The notes under the pieces are model-generated. The model searched no databases. It was not told the DNA's origin and was given only the letters and a program-made list of their open reading frames with translations. Shown one piece after another: positions 19,821 through 27,780 of a stretch of 64,000 nt of DNA (its first letter is position 1; each line of letters begins with the position of its first letter). Both the position numbers and the translations under genes were made by a program. The DNA comes from Sulfurovum sp. (lineage in GTDB: Bacteria; Campylobacterota; Campylobacteria; Campylobacterales; Sulfurovaceae), in assembly GCA_002733215.1 (NCBI GenBank), contig NVUY01000010.1, positions 1 to 64,000 on the forward strand. Direction: 5' to 3'.

Positions 19821-19873
19821 TATATTTTAGGTAGAATTATAGCAATAATATTCCAATAAAAAGAGTCAACCCT

Positions 19874-20794
19874 ATGTTTAAAGAATTTTGTGATTTTTTG
19901 TGCAGCCAAACAGATGAGTTCATCACCGTTGAGATTAATCCACCCCATGGCGCGTCTATAGCTGGTATCATCGATGACATTAAAAAACACAAACTTCATG
20001 AAAAAGTGTCAGGTTTTTCATGCACAGACAACCCTCTGGCTAAGCTCAAAATGTCTAGTGTACTCTCAGCCATCAAAGTACAACAAGAGTTTGGAAAACC
20101 AGTCATTGCTACCATGAGTATGAGAGATAAAAACAAACTTTCACTACAGTCTACATTACTAGGTGCCAATGACTTTGATTTGCGGTGCATACTTGCACTT
20201 ACAGGTGATCCTGCCAAGTTTTCTGATCAACCAGAAGTCAAAGGTGTGGTCGAGCGTGACTCAACTTTACTTTTAAGTATCATTTACCGTCTTAATAATG
20301 GTGTGGACTACTCAAACAAGCCTCTTAAACCTGCACCTAAACCCATTTACCCTTTTGCAGTAACAAACTCTTATGCCAAAGATATGACTAGACTCAAAAA
20401 ACGAATGGTTAAAAAATTAGATTATGGTGCACGTGCCATCATCACCCAACCAGTGTATGACCTAGAAAATGCCAAAGAGCTCCTGGTTATTTTTGAAGAA
20501 GCAAAAACACTTTCTGTGCGTGACACCGCTAAAGATGCACAACTTATACTTGGTCAGTTCCCTATAGTATCTGCTAGAACAGCCACCTTTATAGATGACA
20601 AAGTCCCAGGCATTTCTGTCCCTAAAAACATCATAGATGCTATGAACCTTGCTGCTATGGATAGTGTAGAAAAAGAGCGTGAAGTGGGATATGCGCTCTC
20701 TAAGAAGATCTTTGATGATGTGATGACAGAACATGGGAAAGTACATTTGATGACACACAATCGCTTTGATCTGTGTGCCGAGTTGATAGGCTAG
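19874..20794 (+). CDS. metF: methylenetetrahydrofolate reductase family protein
   Basis: A 306-residue flavoprotein of the MTHFR superfamily (PF02219). The expected enzyme reduces 5,10-methylene-THF to 5-methyl-THF for methionine synthesis. Visible family features are ITVEINPP near residue 18-25 (proposed catalytic Glu), LALTGDP near residue 105, and ITQPVYDLENA near residue 190. It is longer and less canonical than E. coli MetF in its central part, so a specialised homologue is possible. The last four bases overlap the convergent membrane-protein gene at 20791. Confidence 0.82.
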   Translation: MFKEFCDFLCSQTDEFITVEINPPHGASIAGIIDDIKKHKLHEKVSGFSCTDNPLAKLKMSSVLSAIKVQQEFGKPVIATMSMRDKNKLSLQSTLLGANDFDLRCILALTGDPAKFSDQPEVKGVVERDSTLLLSIIYRLNNGVDYSNKPLKPAPKPIYPFAVTNSYAKDMTRLKKRMVKKLDYGARAIITQPVYDLENAKELLVIFEEAKTLSVRDTAKDAQLILGQFPIVSARTATFIDDKVPGISVPKNIIDAMNLAAMDSVEKEREVGYALSKKIFDDVMTEHGKVHLMTHNRFDLCAELIG

Positions 20795-21459
20795 TCAAAT
20801 ATCGACACATAAAGTAACCCGTAAAGTGTAATAAACATTAACGGGATAGCCCAGATAAGTCCTATGCCAAAAACAAGCGCACCAAGTCCCATGATGAGAC
20901 TTAAGAGAAACATCAAACCAAAGACTTTAAACCAGTGCTGTGTGACTGTTTTTCTTGAAAGTTCCATCGCCTCCCATACATCCATCCCTTTATCTACGAT
21001 AAGAGGTAAAGCAAATACGTAGGCGATACTCAAGTAAATACCGGGAAGTATAAGCAGGATAAACCCTATGACCGTCATAATGTAGATGAATATACCTGCC
21101 AATGCCAGTTTACCCGTAAGGTGATAGTAGTTAAACACATCCTTAAATGCAATACTCTCTCCCCTCGAATAGTTTATGGCAAGCATGATAATGCCTACCA
21201 TAAGCGGCATCAGTACCGGATAACTCAAAATGGTAATGATCTGCTGATTCAAAAGGTTTGGTTCTGCGGGTGCCGGAGGAGAAGGAAAGACAAGTCCCAA
21301 TATCATCTGCAGGATAATGGCAACCACAATATAGACCCCAAATGCTGCGACAAAAGTCCCTTTTACCCCTTCTATACGACGGAAACCCTCTTTTATGATC
21401 CCTATAATATCAAAATCATACTCTGGTATGTATGGTGTTGGTCTGTTTTCATTCTCCAT
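20791..21459 (-). CDS. multi-pass membrane protein of unknown function
   Basis: A 222-residue protein with a Pro-containing hydrophilic N terminus (about 30 residues) and five or six hydrophobic segments. The stretch LILPGIYLSIAYVFALPLIVDKGMD-like (around residues 130-155) resembles small integral membrane families such as DUF975, in which a PG-[IV]-YL motif precedes an 'amphipathic loop plus AM.LSR' helix (here EAMELSRKTV). No function can be assigned. It is transcribed alone, convergent with the metF-like gene. Confidence 0.6.
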   Translation of the reverse strand: MENENRPTPYIPEYDFDIIGIIKEGFRRIEGVKGTFVAAFGVYIVVAIILQMILGLVFPSPPAPAEPNLLNQQIITILSYPVLMPLMVGIIMLAINYSRGESIAFKDVFNYYHLTGKLALAGIFIYIMTVIGFILLILPGIYLSIAYVFALPLIVDKGMDVWEAMELSRKTVTQHWFKVFGLMFLLSLIMGLGALVFGIGLIWAIPLMFITLYGLLYVSIFD

Positions 21460-21558
21460 TTATGCACTCCTTGAAATTTAAAAATCATTATAACTTAAAA
21501 AAATAACTTTTGTTAAACATCTTCTGCTATACTCTCAAAAATTAAATTAGGAGAATAT

Positions 21559-21852
21559 ATGTCTGAATTAAAAAAATTCCGTTTTGTCAATAAAATAGAG
21601 GGTATATCATTTATCATCTTACTGTTCATTGCAATGCCGATGAAATATAGCTTTGATTACCCTATGGCTACCAAAGTGATGGGGATGCTGCACGGTCTGC
21701 TTGTATTTGCTTTTATCTATTATATTATTGAAGCAAAAAGAGAAGCCGGATTTACCTGGAAAGAAACTGCGATCTATTCTATTTTGTCACTGATACCGTT
21801 TGGTTCTTTCTATACGGACAAACTGCTTGAGAGAAAGATGACTATCGCGTAA
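21559..21852 (+). CDS. DUF3817 small membrane protein
   Basis: A 97-residue protein with three hydrophobic segments. Its layout, KFRFVNKIEGISFIILL, then MGMLHGLLVFAFIYYI and a final helix, matches DUF3817 (PF12823), often found as a short stand-alone membrane protein. Function unknown. A ribosome site (AGGAGA) stands six to eight bases before the ATG. The last 43 bases overlap the 3' end of the convergent YqaA-like gene, so the two are coded on opposite strands of the same DNA. Confidence 0.75.
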   Translation: MSELKKFRFVNKIEGISFIILLFIAMPMKYSFDYPMATKVMGMLHGLLVFAFIYYIIEAKREAGFTWKETAIYSILSLIPFGSFYTDKLLERKMTIA

Positions 21853-22232
21853 CGTAACCCTTTTGCTACAGCAACGATGAGTACAAATCTCTTAAAGTTG
21901 TAGCGCAATACACCTGCGATAAAAGTCAAAGGGTCTCCGATAATGGGAACCCATGACAAAAGCAGCGTTCCTCCTCCATATCTATCAAAAAATTTTCTTG
22001 ATTTTTCCATCTTTTTAGCAGATAAGTATCCTTTTCTTTCAAGATAGGCTTCCCCCTTTAATCCCAGCCAATAATTGACCATAGAGCCCAGTGTATTGCC
22101 CACTGTTGCGAAGATCCATAACAAGTATAATGAATAGTTTTGGGAAATATCATAAAGGAGTAAGGCTTCGCTTCCTAACGGTAAAAGCGTAGCAGAAAGA
22201 AAAGCAACCGTAAAGAGTGTTATATAAACCAT
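21810..22232 (-). CDS. YqaA/DedA-type membrane protein
   Basis: A 140-residue membrane protein of the SNARE-associated/DedA-like family (VTT fold), short YqaA branch. The pattern TLLPLGSEALLL, GNTLGSMVNYWLG, FDRYGGGTLLLSWVPIIGDPLTFIAG and a final helix fit this group. DedA-type proteins are linked to lipid scrambling and envelope integrity. It shares one base with the LpxH-like gene upstream and is probably translated with it. Confidence 0.8.
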   Translation of the reverse strand: MVYITLFTVAFLSATLLPLGSEALLLYDISQNYSLYLLWIFATVGNTLGSMVNYWLGLKGEAYLERKGYLSAKKMEKSRKFFDRYGGGTLLLSWVPIIGDPLTFIAGVLRYNFKRFVLIVAVAKGLRYAIVIFLSSSLSV

Positions 22233-22915
22233 TAAAGCGTTTTAAATACCATTTCACCCTCTTCTATAACAGCTACTTTACCCTGGCATGCCTGTGAAGG
22301 TAAAGAGATGTATTTACCTATTGTCTTTGACTGATGAAAATGCCCTTCTATCACCATGTCAGCTTCAGTATAATTTTCCAATATCGCTTCTACTCTTTTC
22401 TCAAAATCATAAAAATCATGACAAATATGCTTTTGTGAGAGTTTTTTCATACGATGCTCAATGATGGTTTTTTCAAAAGGTTTTAAAAGTGTCAGTGCTG
22501 TTTTGTTTCGTAAGATCTTGCAATAAAGATCATAGCCAAAACCTGTCACATATTTATCTCCATGAGATATAGCAACCTTCTTTTCCCCAAGTTTAAACAT
22601 TTTTGGCTGTTCTTCTCTACTGTACACTTTTATACTAGGAAACAACTCATTAAGGCAAAAATCATGATTACCTTCAAAATAGTGAATCTCCAGTTTTGTT
22701 GAAAGTTTGTGTAGGAGTCCAATTGCTTTAGAAGAAAAAGTTTGAATATAGTCATTGTATCCGAAAAGAAGATCAAAATTATCACCCATTAAAAAGAGTT
22801 GGGAAGTTTCTACTTCACCGCTTTCCAACTTTTGAAGTAAAACAAGAAAATCATTGCCATGATGAGGATAGTGAGAGTCTGCAATGAACAAAGCATTTTC
22901 CTTGATCTCAATCAT
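22232..22915 (-). CDS. LpxH-like metallophosphoesterase
   Basis: A 227-residue calcineurin-like phosphoesterase. The metal-binding set is visible: DSHYP (13-17), GDNFD, GNHDF, SHGDK and GHFHQ. This order and the length fit UDP-2,3-diacylglucosamine hydrolase (LpxH) of lipid A synthesis. Campylobacterota have LpxH-like genes, but the first motif DSH in place of DLH makes the exact substrate less certain. It forms a pair with the YqaA-like gene. Confidence 0.75.
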   Translation of the reverse strand: MIEIKENALFIADSHYPHHGNDFLVLLQKLESGEVETSQLFLMGDNFDLLFGYNDYIQTFSSKAIGLLHKLSTKLEIHYFEGNHDFCLNELFPSIKVYSREEQPKMFKLGEKKVAISHGDKYVTGFGYDLYCKILRNKTALTLLKPFEKTIIEHRMKKLSQKHICHDFYDFEKRVEAILENYTEADMVIEGHFHQSKTIGKYISLPSQACQGKVAVIEEGEMVFKTL

Positions 22916-23017
22916 ATTCTTTCCTCCTTCCTTTTAATTGCTATTCTCTCTCGAAACGCTCCGCTTTCAAGGTCGTTCGGGATGACATTTCTTTTTATTA
23001 ATGGATACCCTACGGGG

Positions 23018-24025
23018 TTACGGCATATATGGAATAACTGGTAACCCCATGCCTTCGTCATAACCACACATTAGATTCGCAGCAGCCAGTGCCTGTGAAC
23101 TAGCGCCACGAAGTAAGTTATCGATGGCAGAACTTACAAACAAAGCATTTCCATTTTTAGCTGCAAAGATATCACAAAAATGTGTTCCCGCCGTACTTTT
23201 GATGTCTACGGGTGTTTCACGTATACGAATGAACGGATCATTGGCATAATGTTTTTTAAGTACTTCCAAGGGATCAATATCTTCTTTTAATGTACCATAG
23301 ACAGAAACAAGCTCACCACGCGTCACAGGAATGAGATGTGGTACAAAATTGACATTTATCTTCACACCGTGTACCTTTTCTATCTTCTCTGCTATCTCAG
23401 GTGCATGACGATGCTTGAGAGGATTATAGGCAAAAATATTTTCGTTCATATTGACAAAGCTTGTCATCTCTGTGAGTTTCTTCCCTGCTCCGCTCACACC
23501 TGACTTTGCATCTACAAACAAAGGGGCATTGGTATCAAGATAAGGAATGAAAGGCAAGATACCCAAAAGGGTCGCTGTCGGGTAACATCCCGGACCGGCA
23601 GCAAGATTCGTATTTTTCAACTCTTCACGGTAATACTCTATAAGTGCATACACAGAGTCATCCAGATGCTCCGTATCTTCATGTTCGCAGTAGTGTTCTT
23701 CGTAAGTATCAAGATCTAAACGATAATCAGAGGAAAGATCTACCACTTTCACACCTTTGTCTAAAAGACCTTTGGCAAAGCCCATAGAAGTTTTGTGCGG
23801 AAGTGCAAGGAAAACAAGTTCACAACGCTCAGCCACAGTGTCAACATCTGCTTTTTCTACAAACAGAGAGATCACATCTACAAGAGAAGGATGCAGTGCT
23901 TCTATCATCGTGTCGCCCTGAGTCGTAGCAAGATAGGTCAACTGGAAGCCGCCATGTGTCACTAACATCTTGACAAGTTCCAGTCCTGTATATCCACTTG
24001 CTCCTACTACACCTACTTTTATCAT
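23018..24025 (-). CDS. argC: N-acetyl-gamma-glutamyl-phosphate reductase
   Basis: Third step of arginine synthesis, NADPH-dependent reduction of N-acetylglutamyl phosphate. The 335-residue protein has the Rossmann start VGVVGASGYTGLEL (4-17) and the catalytic cysteine C147 in GPGCYPTA. The histidine-bearing C-terminal region (PHLIPVTRGE) is also present. Other arg genes are not nearby. greA starts 11 bases upstream in the same direction. Confidence 0.96.
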   Translation of the reverse strand: MIKVGVVGASGYTGLELVKMLVTHGGFQLTYLATTQGDTMIEALHPSLVDVISLFVEKADVDTVAERCELVFLALPHKTSMGFAKGLLDKGVKVVDLSSDYRLDLDTYEEHYCEHEDTEHLDDSVYALIEYYREELKNTNLAAGPGCYPTATLLGILPFIPYLDTNAPLFVDAKSGVSGAGKKLTEMTSFVNMNENIFAYNPLKHRHAPEIAEKIEKVHGVKINVNFVPHLIPVTRGELVSVYGTLKEDIDPLEVLKKHYANDPFIRIRETPVDIKSTAGTHFCDIFAAKNGNALFVSSAIDNLLRGASSQALAAANLMCGYDEGMGLPVIPYMP

Positions 24026-24035
24026 GTTATACCTC

Positions 24036-24524
24036 TTAATTTAATACTATTTCGACATACGAAACTTCTTCAATGTCATACGTCTTTTTACCCGATGGCA
24101 GCGCGAGGGAAACTTCATCACCCTCTTCTTTTCCCAACAGTACTTTAGCCATAGGGGACTGAATAGAGATAAGCCCTTTACTCGGACTTGACTCTTGTCT
24201 GCCTACTATGGTATAGCTTAGCTCTTCATCTGTAGCCTGGTCTGTCAACTGTACCGTTGAACCAAAACTTATGCGTTTATGTGCAAGTGTTGACGGATCT
24301 ACAACCTGTGCGCGTCCCACAACATCTGTAAGTTCCGTGATACGAGCTTCCATAAGCCCCTGTTCATCTTTAGCTGCATGGTACTCTGCATTTTCTTTCA
24401 GGTCTCCCTGTGCTCTTGCTTCATCTATCACAGCAGCGATCACCCCTCGCTCAGTCGTTTTAAGCTGTTCCAACTCTTCTGAAAGCTTGACATAGGTCAC
24501 TCTTAACATCGGCTCTTTTTGCAC
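24036..24524 (-). CDS. greA: transcription elongation factor GreA
   Basis: Rescues backtracked RNA polymerase by stimulating transcript cleavage. The coiled-coil tip carries the acidic motif ARAQGDLKENAEYHAAKDEQ and the C-terminal domain is complete. I chose a GTG start at 24524, giving 162 residues beginning (V)QKEPM, because AAGGA stands seven bases before it and this matches the family start and length. An ATG at 24554 in frame would add ten unconserved residues and lacks a good ribosome site. Confidence 0.9.
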   Translation of the reverse strand: MQKEPMLRVTYVKLSEELEQLKTTERGVIAAVIDEARAQGDLKENAEYHAAKDEQGLMEARITELTDVVGRAQVVDPSTLAHKRISFGSTVQLTDQATDEELSYTIVGRQESSPSKGLISIQSPMAKVLLGKEEGDEVSLALPSGKKTYDIEEVSYVEIVLN

Positions 24525-24610
24525 GATTATTCCTTGATAATTTATTGATTGCATGTATTATACCAAAAAGGTTATAATAGCGCTAATCAAATCTATTTTA
24601 AAGAATTTTT

Positions 24611-25390
24611 ATGAAAAAAATACTACTCACAAATGACGACGGCTTTGAGTCCAAGGGACTTTTGGCACTGGTTGAAGCACTTAAACCTTTGGGGCACGTT
24701 ACCGTTGTTGCCCCTACGATGGAAAAATCTGCCTGTGGACATTCACTGACACTTACCAAACCGCTGCACTTTGTACAGCTTGAAGAGAACTTTTATAAAC
24801 TTGACGATGGTACACCTTCAGACTGTATTTTCCTCTCACTCAATAAACTTTTCACTCAAGAGAACAGGCCAGATATCGTGATCTCAGGTATCAACATTGG
24901 TTCAAACATGGGTGAAGACATCACTTACTCTGGTACAGCATCTGCTGCGATGGAAGCTGTACTGCAGGGTATCCCTGCCATTGCTATCTCTCAAGTCTAT
25001 AAAAACCGTGGTGAAAGCATTAAAGAACTGGGGTATGATCTAGCCAAAGAGAGCATTGCAACACTTGTAGAAAAAATATTTTCCAATGATTTCCCCTTAC
25101 CTGCCCGTAAATTCCTAAATGTCAATATCCCTCCTGTTTCAACGTCAGAGTGTAAAGGTTTTAAAGTCACACGTGCCGGAAACCGCCTCTATGGACACCA
25201 CGCCGAAGTACACCATAACCCACGTGGCAAAGAGTACTATTGGATAGGGTTACCTTCTTTGGGATGGATGGAGACCAAAGGTCACGTCACAGACTTTGAA
25301 GCTATCAATGACGGCTATGTTTCCATTACACCGGTACATCTTGATATGACCAGTTATGACGATATCAAATCTCTGGATAGCTGGTTATGA
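24611..25390 (+). CDS. surE: 5'/3'-nucleotidase SurE
   Basis: A metal-dependent phosphatase acting on nucleoside monophosphates. The 259-residue protein begins with the signature ILLTNDDGFESKGL (metal ligands D9 and D10) and has SGINIGSNMGEDITYSGTAS. The C-terminal dimer region is complete. It overlaps the next gene by an ATGA, so surE and the ThiF-like gene are translationally coupled. Confidence 0.96.
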   Translation: MKKILLTNDDGFESKGLLALVEALKPLGHVTVVAPTMEKSACGHSLTLTKPLHFVQLEENFYKLDDGTPSDCIFLSLNKLFTQENRPDIVISGINIGSNMGEDITYSGTASAAMEAVLQGIPAIAISQVYKNRGESIKELGYDLAKESIATLVEKIFSNDFPLPARKFLNVNIPPVSTSECKGFKVTRAGNRLYGHHAEVHHNPRGKEYYWIGLPSLGWMETKGHVTDFEAINDGYVSITPVHLDMTSYDDIKSLDSWL

Positions 25391-26022
25391 GATTTGAACG
25401 TTGTCGCATGCTCTTTGGGGATGAGGACTTTGAAAAGATACAGTCTTCCAAGATACTCATACTTGGCATAGGCGGTGTAGGTTCTTACGCTCTTGACTGT
25501 CTTTACCGTTCCGGAGTGACTGACATCACCATCCTTGATTTTGATATCTATGATGAAAGCAATAGAAACCGACAGATAGGTTCAGATGCGGTAGGAGAAA
25601 GTAAGGTCGATACGCTGGCCTACCTCTACCCCGGTATCAAAACCATCAACCAACGTATGGATATGGCATGGGTAGCAGACTTTGATTTTGACCCTTATGA
25701 CATCGTCATAGATGCAGCGGACACCACAAAAGTCAAAATAGAAGTAGCCAAAAAGTGTTACAAAAAACTCATCATGGCACTGGGTTCAGCCAAACGCTAT
25801 GATGCAAGTAAAATAGAAGTGGCTTCCATCTGGAAAACCCATGGTGATGCCCTTGCACGTAAAATACGTAATGAACTTAAAAAAGCAAAGTTTGACAGAA
25901 ACTTTTTAGTGGTCTTTTCTCCAGAAGAAGATAAATGTAAAGAAAAAGGTTCTTGTGTGGCTGTGACCGGTGCGGTAGGATTAACCGTTTGTTCTGAAGC
26001 GATAAAGAGGATACTGAAATAA
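25387..26022 (+). CDS. ThiF/TcdA-family ATP-dependent adenylyltransferase
   Basis: A 211-residue E1-like protein with GIGGVGS (27-33) for nucleotide binding and DFDIYDESNRNRQIG near residue 50-65. This version (D..D...NRNRQ) is shared with TcdA, which cyclises t6A in tRNA to ct6A, and with MoeB/ThiF. It is shorter than TcdA of E. coli (about 270 residues). No CxxC zinc motif is obvious. I favour a TcdA-like tRNA role but not strongly. The defence operon begins 49 bases downstream in the same direction. Confidence 0.8.
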   Translation: MRFERCRMLFGDEDFEKIQSSKILILGIGGVGSYALDCLYRSGVTDITILDFDIYDESNRNRQIGSDAVGESKVDTLAYLYPGIKTINQRMDMAWVADFDFDPYDIVIDAADTTKVKIEVAKKCYKKLIMALGSAKRYDASKIEVASIWKTHGDALARKIRNELKKAKFDRNFLVVFSPEEDKCKEKGSCVAVTGAVGLTVCSEAIKRILK

Positions 26023-26071
26023 TGTCACATGCCTTTACCCCATGTATATATACTTTAGGAGGAAAATATTG

Positions 26072-27235
26072 ATGATGATAAATAAAAATATATCAGACAT
26101 TATTGGCATACAGAACTCATCTAAAGAAATTATCCAAGAGTTATATACTTATGAGTCCAGACCTGATGATATTGTTCGTGATAGTTACAAAAGCTCTAAG
26201 CTAGATGAAGCTATTCGTTTTGAGATTATTGAGTATGATGAGTTTACTGAGGAACTTTCTCTCTCGGCTGATACCAGGGAGTATTACGAGCTTAGGCTTG
26301 GACAGAACACACAAACAAATTTGGGACTAGTTGGAGATAAATTAACAAAGTTAGATAAAGAGTTAGGCTTTTACAACCAAAGAGTTAAAAGCTCTGAACC
26401 AGCTGATAGGGAAATGAAAGCTATCTATAACTTACTGTCTCAAATACCTTCACTCTTAAAGCATAATCTTAGAGCCATTGCTTCAAACTCTATCTTTGCA
26501 TTTAAGAGCGAAGCAAACTTTAAAATAAAAATGGAGAAGCTTAAAGTCTCTAAAGATGAGATAGAAGAACTGATGACTGCAACCTACGCTTGCGACCAAT
26601 TTTTACTAGATCAACACCATTTTTTTAAGTCTATGGATAACTACAAAATAAACTCTGTGAATTTACGTTTTAAAAGAGAGTCCATAGCACTTGAGAAGTC
26701 CTTTATAAAACTCTTTGATGACATAAAGAACTTTATAAACCAAAGCATTAAAGATGGGGAGCTTATAAAGAAGCTTCAAAAATTAAAAGAGTTAAAAGAT
26801 GATAAAAAACTTCTCAACGCTACCAATATAGAAGAGATTTCAGAAAAACAAAGAGTTATATCAAAAAGTGTAAAGGTAAAAAAACTACACCCTGATGACC
26901 AGATAGTTAACTACTTAGAGACACTGAGAAAGATCATAAGTTTAAGAGAGATAGAATTACAAGATAACAGAGTTGATAGTGATTTAAAGTATGATGTAAA
27001 TGAAGTTAGCAAAGTAGAGAGGAAGTTATACAACTACCAAAAGTTAAATGAAGATTTTTTATCACAAGATGAAGACCTAATGACATTTTTAGTCAATAAA
27101 AATATAGATAACAATAGACTCCTAGGTGTATTTATACGGATGTTCAAAAACTACTCATACAACTATGAAGTAGACTCAGATAAATTTGTAAAATATGACC
27201 ATAGAGAATATGTAGAGGTAAAAAGATGCTTATAA
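26072..27235 (+). CDS. JetA/MksF-like subunit of Wadjet-type SMC complex
   Basis: A 387-residue, mostly helical, charged protein. I cannot recognise a family motif by eye. The call comes from position, size and partners: in Wadjet/MksBEFG operons the first gene encodes the kleisin-like JetA/MksF that bridges the SMC heads. Here it is followed in overlapping order by a small protein, an SMC-like ATPase and a Toprim protein. The start at ATG 26072 is set by AGGAGG at 26057-26062, nine bases before it. An ATG at 26042 is in frame but has no such site. It overlaps jetB by ten bases. Base use is AT-richer than the surrounding housekeeping genes. Confidence 0.72.
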   Translation: MMINKNISDIIGIQNSSKEIIQELYTYESRPDDIVRDSYKSSKLDEAIRFEIIEYDEFTEELSLSADTREYYELRLGQNTQTNLGLVGDKLTKLDKELGFYNQRVKSSEPADREMKAIYNLLSQIPSLLKHNLRAIASNSIFAFKSEANFKIKMEKLKVSKDEIEELMTATYACDQFLLDQHHFFKSMDNYKINSVNLRFKRESIALEKSFIKLFDDIKNFINQSIKDGELIKKLQKLKELKDDKKLLNATNIEEISEKQRVISKSVKVKKLHPDDQIVNYLETLRKIISLREIELQDNRVDSDLKYDVNEVSKVERKLYNYQKLNEDFLSQDEDLMTFLVNKNIDNNRLLGVFIRMFKNYSYNYEVDSDKFVKYDHREYVEVKRCL

Positions 27236-27780
27236 ATGTAGAAGAGTTAGTGCCACAGCACATAGGAAAGATTTACCAAACCATACTAAAGGGTGGCTAT
27301 ATAAATGAAAACAGTGCTAAACATGGAAATGTAGAACTTTATGAGGCGATTGTTAGTAAAGAGAGCGAACTAAGAGCCTACTTTAAACCACTAGGTTATG
27401 CCCTAATGAAAAGAGAGGGTTACTTCTACTTTGCAAGAGATGATGCATCAGATGGTGAGGCATCACTTGAACTGATAGTAGACTATATAGATATAGCAAA
27501 TTTCTTTAAAACCCTTGATGCAAACTTTTCTGTGGGCTATAGGTTTTCACTGACGGCTATGGAGCATCAACTCAATACAAATATAGAGTTACAAGACTTA
27601 TCTACTAAGATGAAAGGTATAAAAGCAAATGACAATAGAGAGTTCATACAAAAGATAGTTGATAAGTTAAAAAAAGACAGCTTTGTGGAAGAGAGAAGCT
27701 CCGTAAATGGGGAGTATATCGTTTTGAACTCTTATGACTATATTGAGTATTTTTTAGGGGAGATAGAAGTATATGAGTAG
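27226..27780 (+). CDS. JetB/MksE-like subunit of Wadjet-type SMC complex
   Basis: A 184-residue acidic protein. Its core, an alpha/beta region at about residues 35-110 followed by a helical and strand segment ending NGEYIVLNSYDYIEY, is consistent with a winged-helix KITE-type subunit such as MksE/JetB (DUF4194 family). The place between the kleisin-like gene and the SMC gene is what that family predicts. Its start lies inside the end of jetA and its end overlaps jetC by eight bases, so all are translated from one message in fixed ratio. The function is inferred from context. Confidence 0.72.
   Translation: MLINVEELVPQHIGKIYQTILKGGYINENSAKHGNVELYEAIVSKESELRAYFKPLGYALMKREGYFYFARDDASDGEASLELIVDYIDIANFFKTLDANFSVGYRFSLTAMEHQLNTNIELQDLSTKMKGIKANDNREFIQKIVDKLKKDSFVEERSSVNGEYIVLNSYDYIEYFLGEIEVYE

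Noticed and set aside
22951-22987. Possible dispersed repeat (contains CGTTCGGGATGACA on the plus strand) between the LpxH-like gene and argC
   Set aside because: It resembles intergenic repeats of other bacteria, but there is only one copy in the window and no clear hairpin, so I cannot support it.
26042-26071. Upstream ATG for the first gene of the SMC operon
   Set aside because: It has no ribosome site, while AGGAGG at 26057-26062 is ideally placed for the ATG at 26072.
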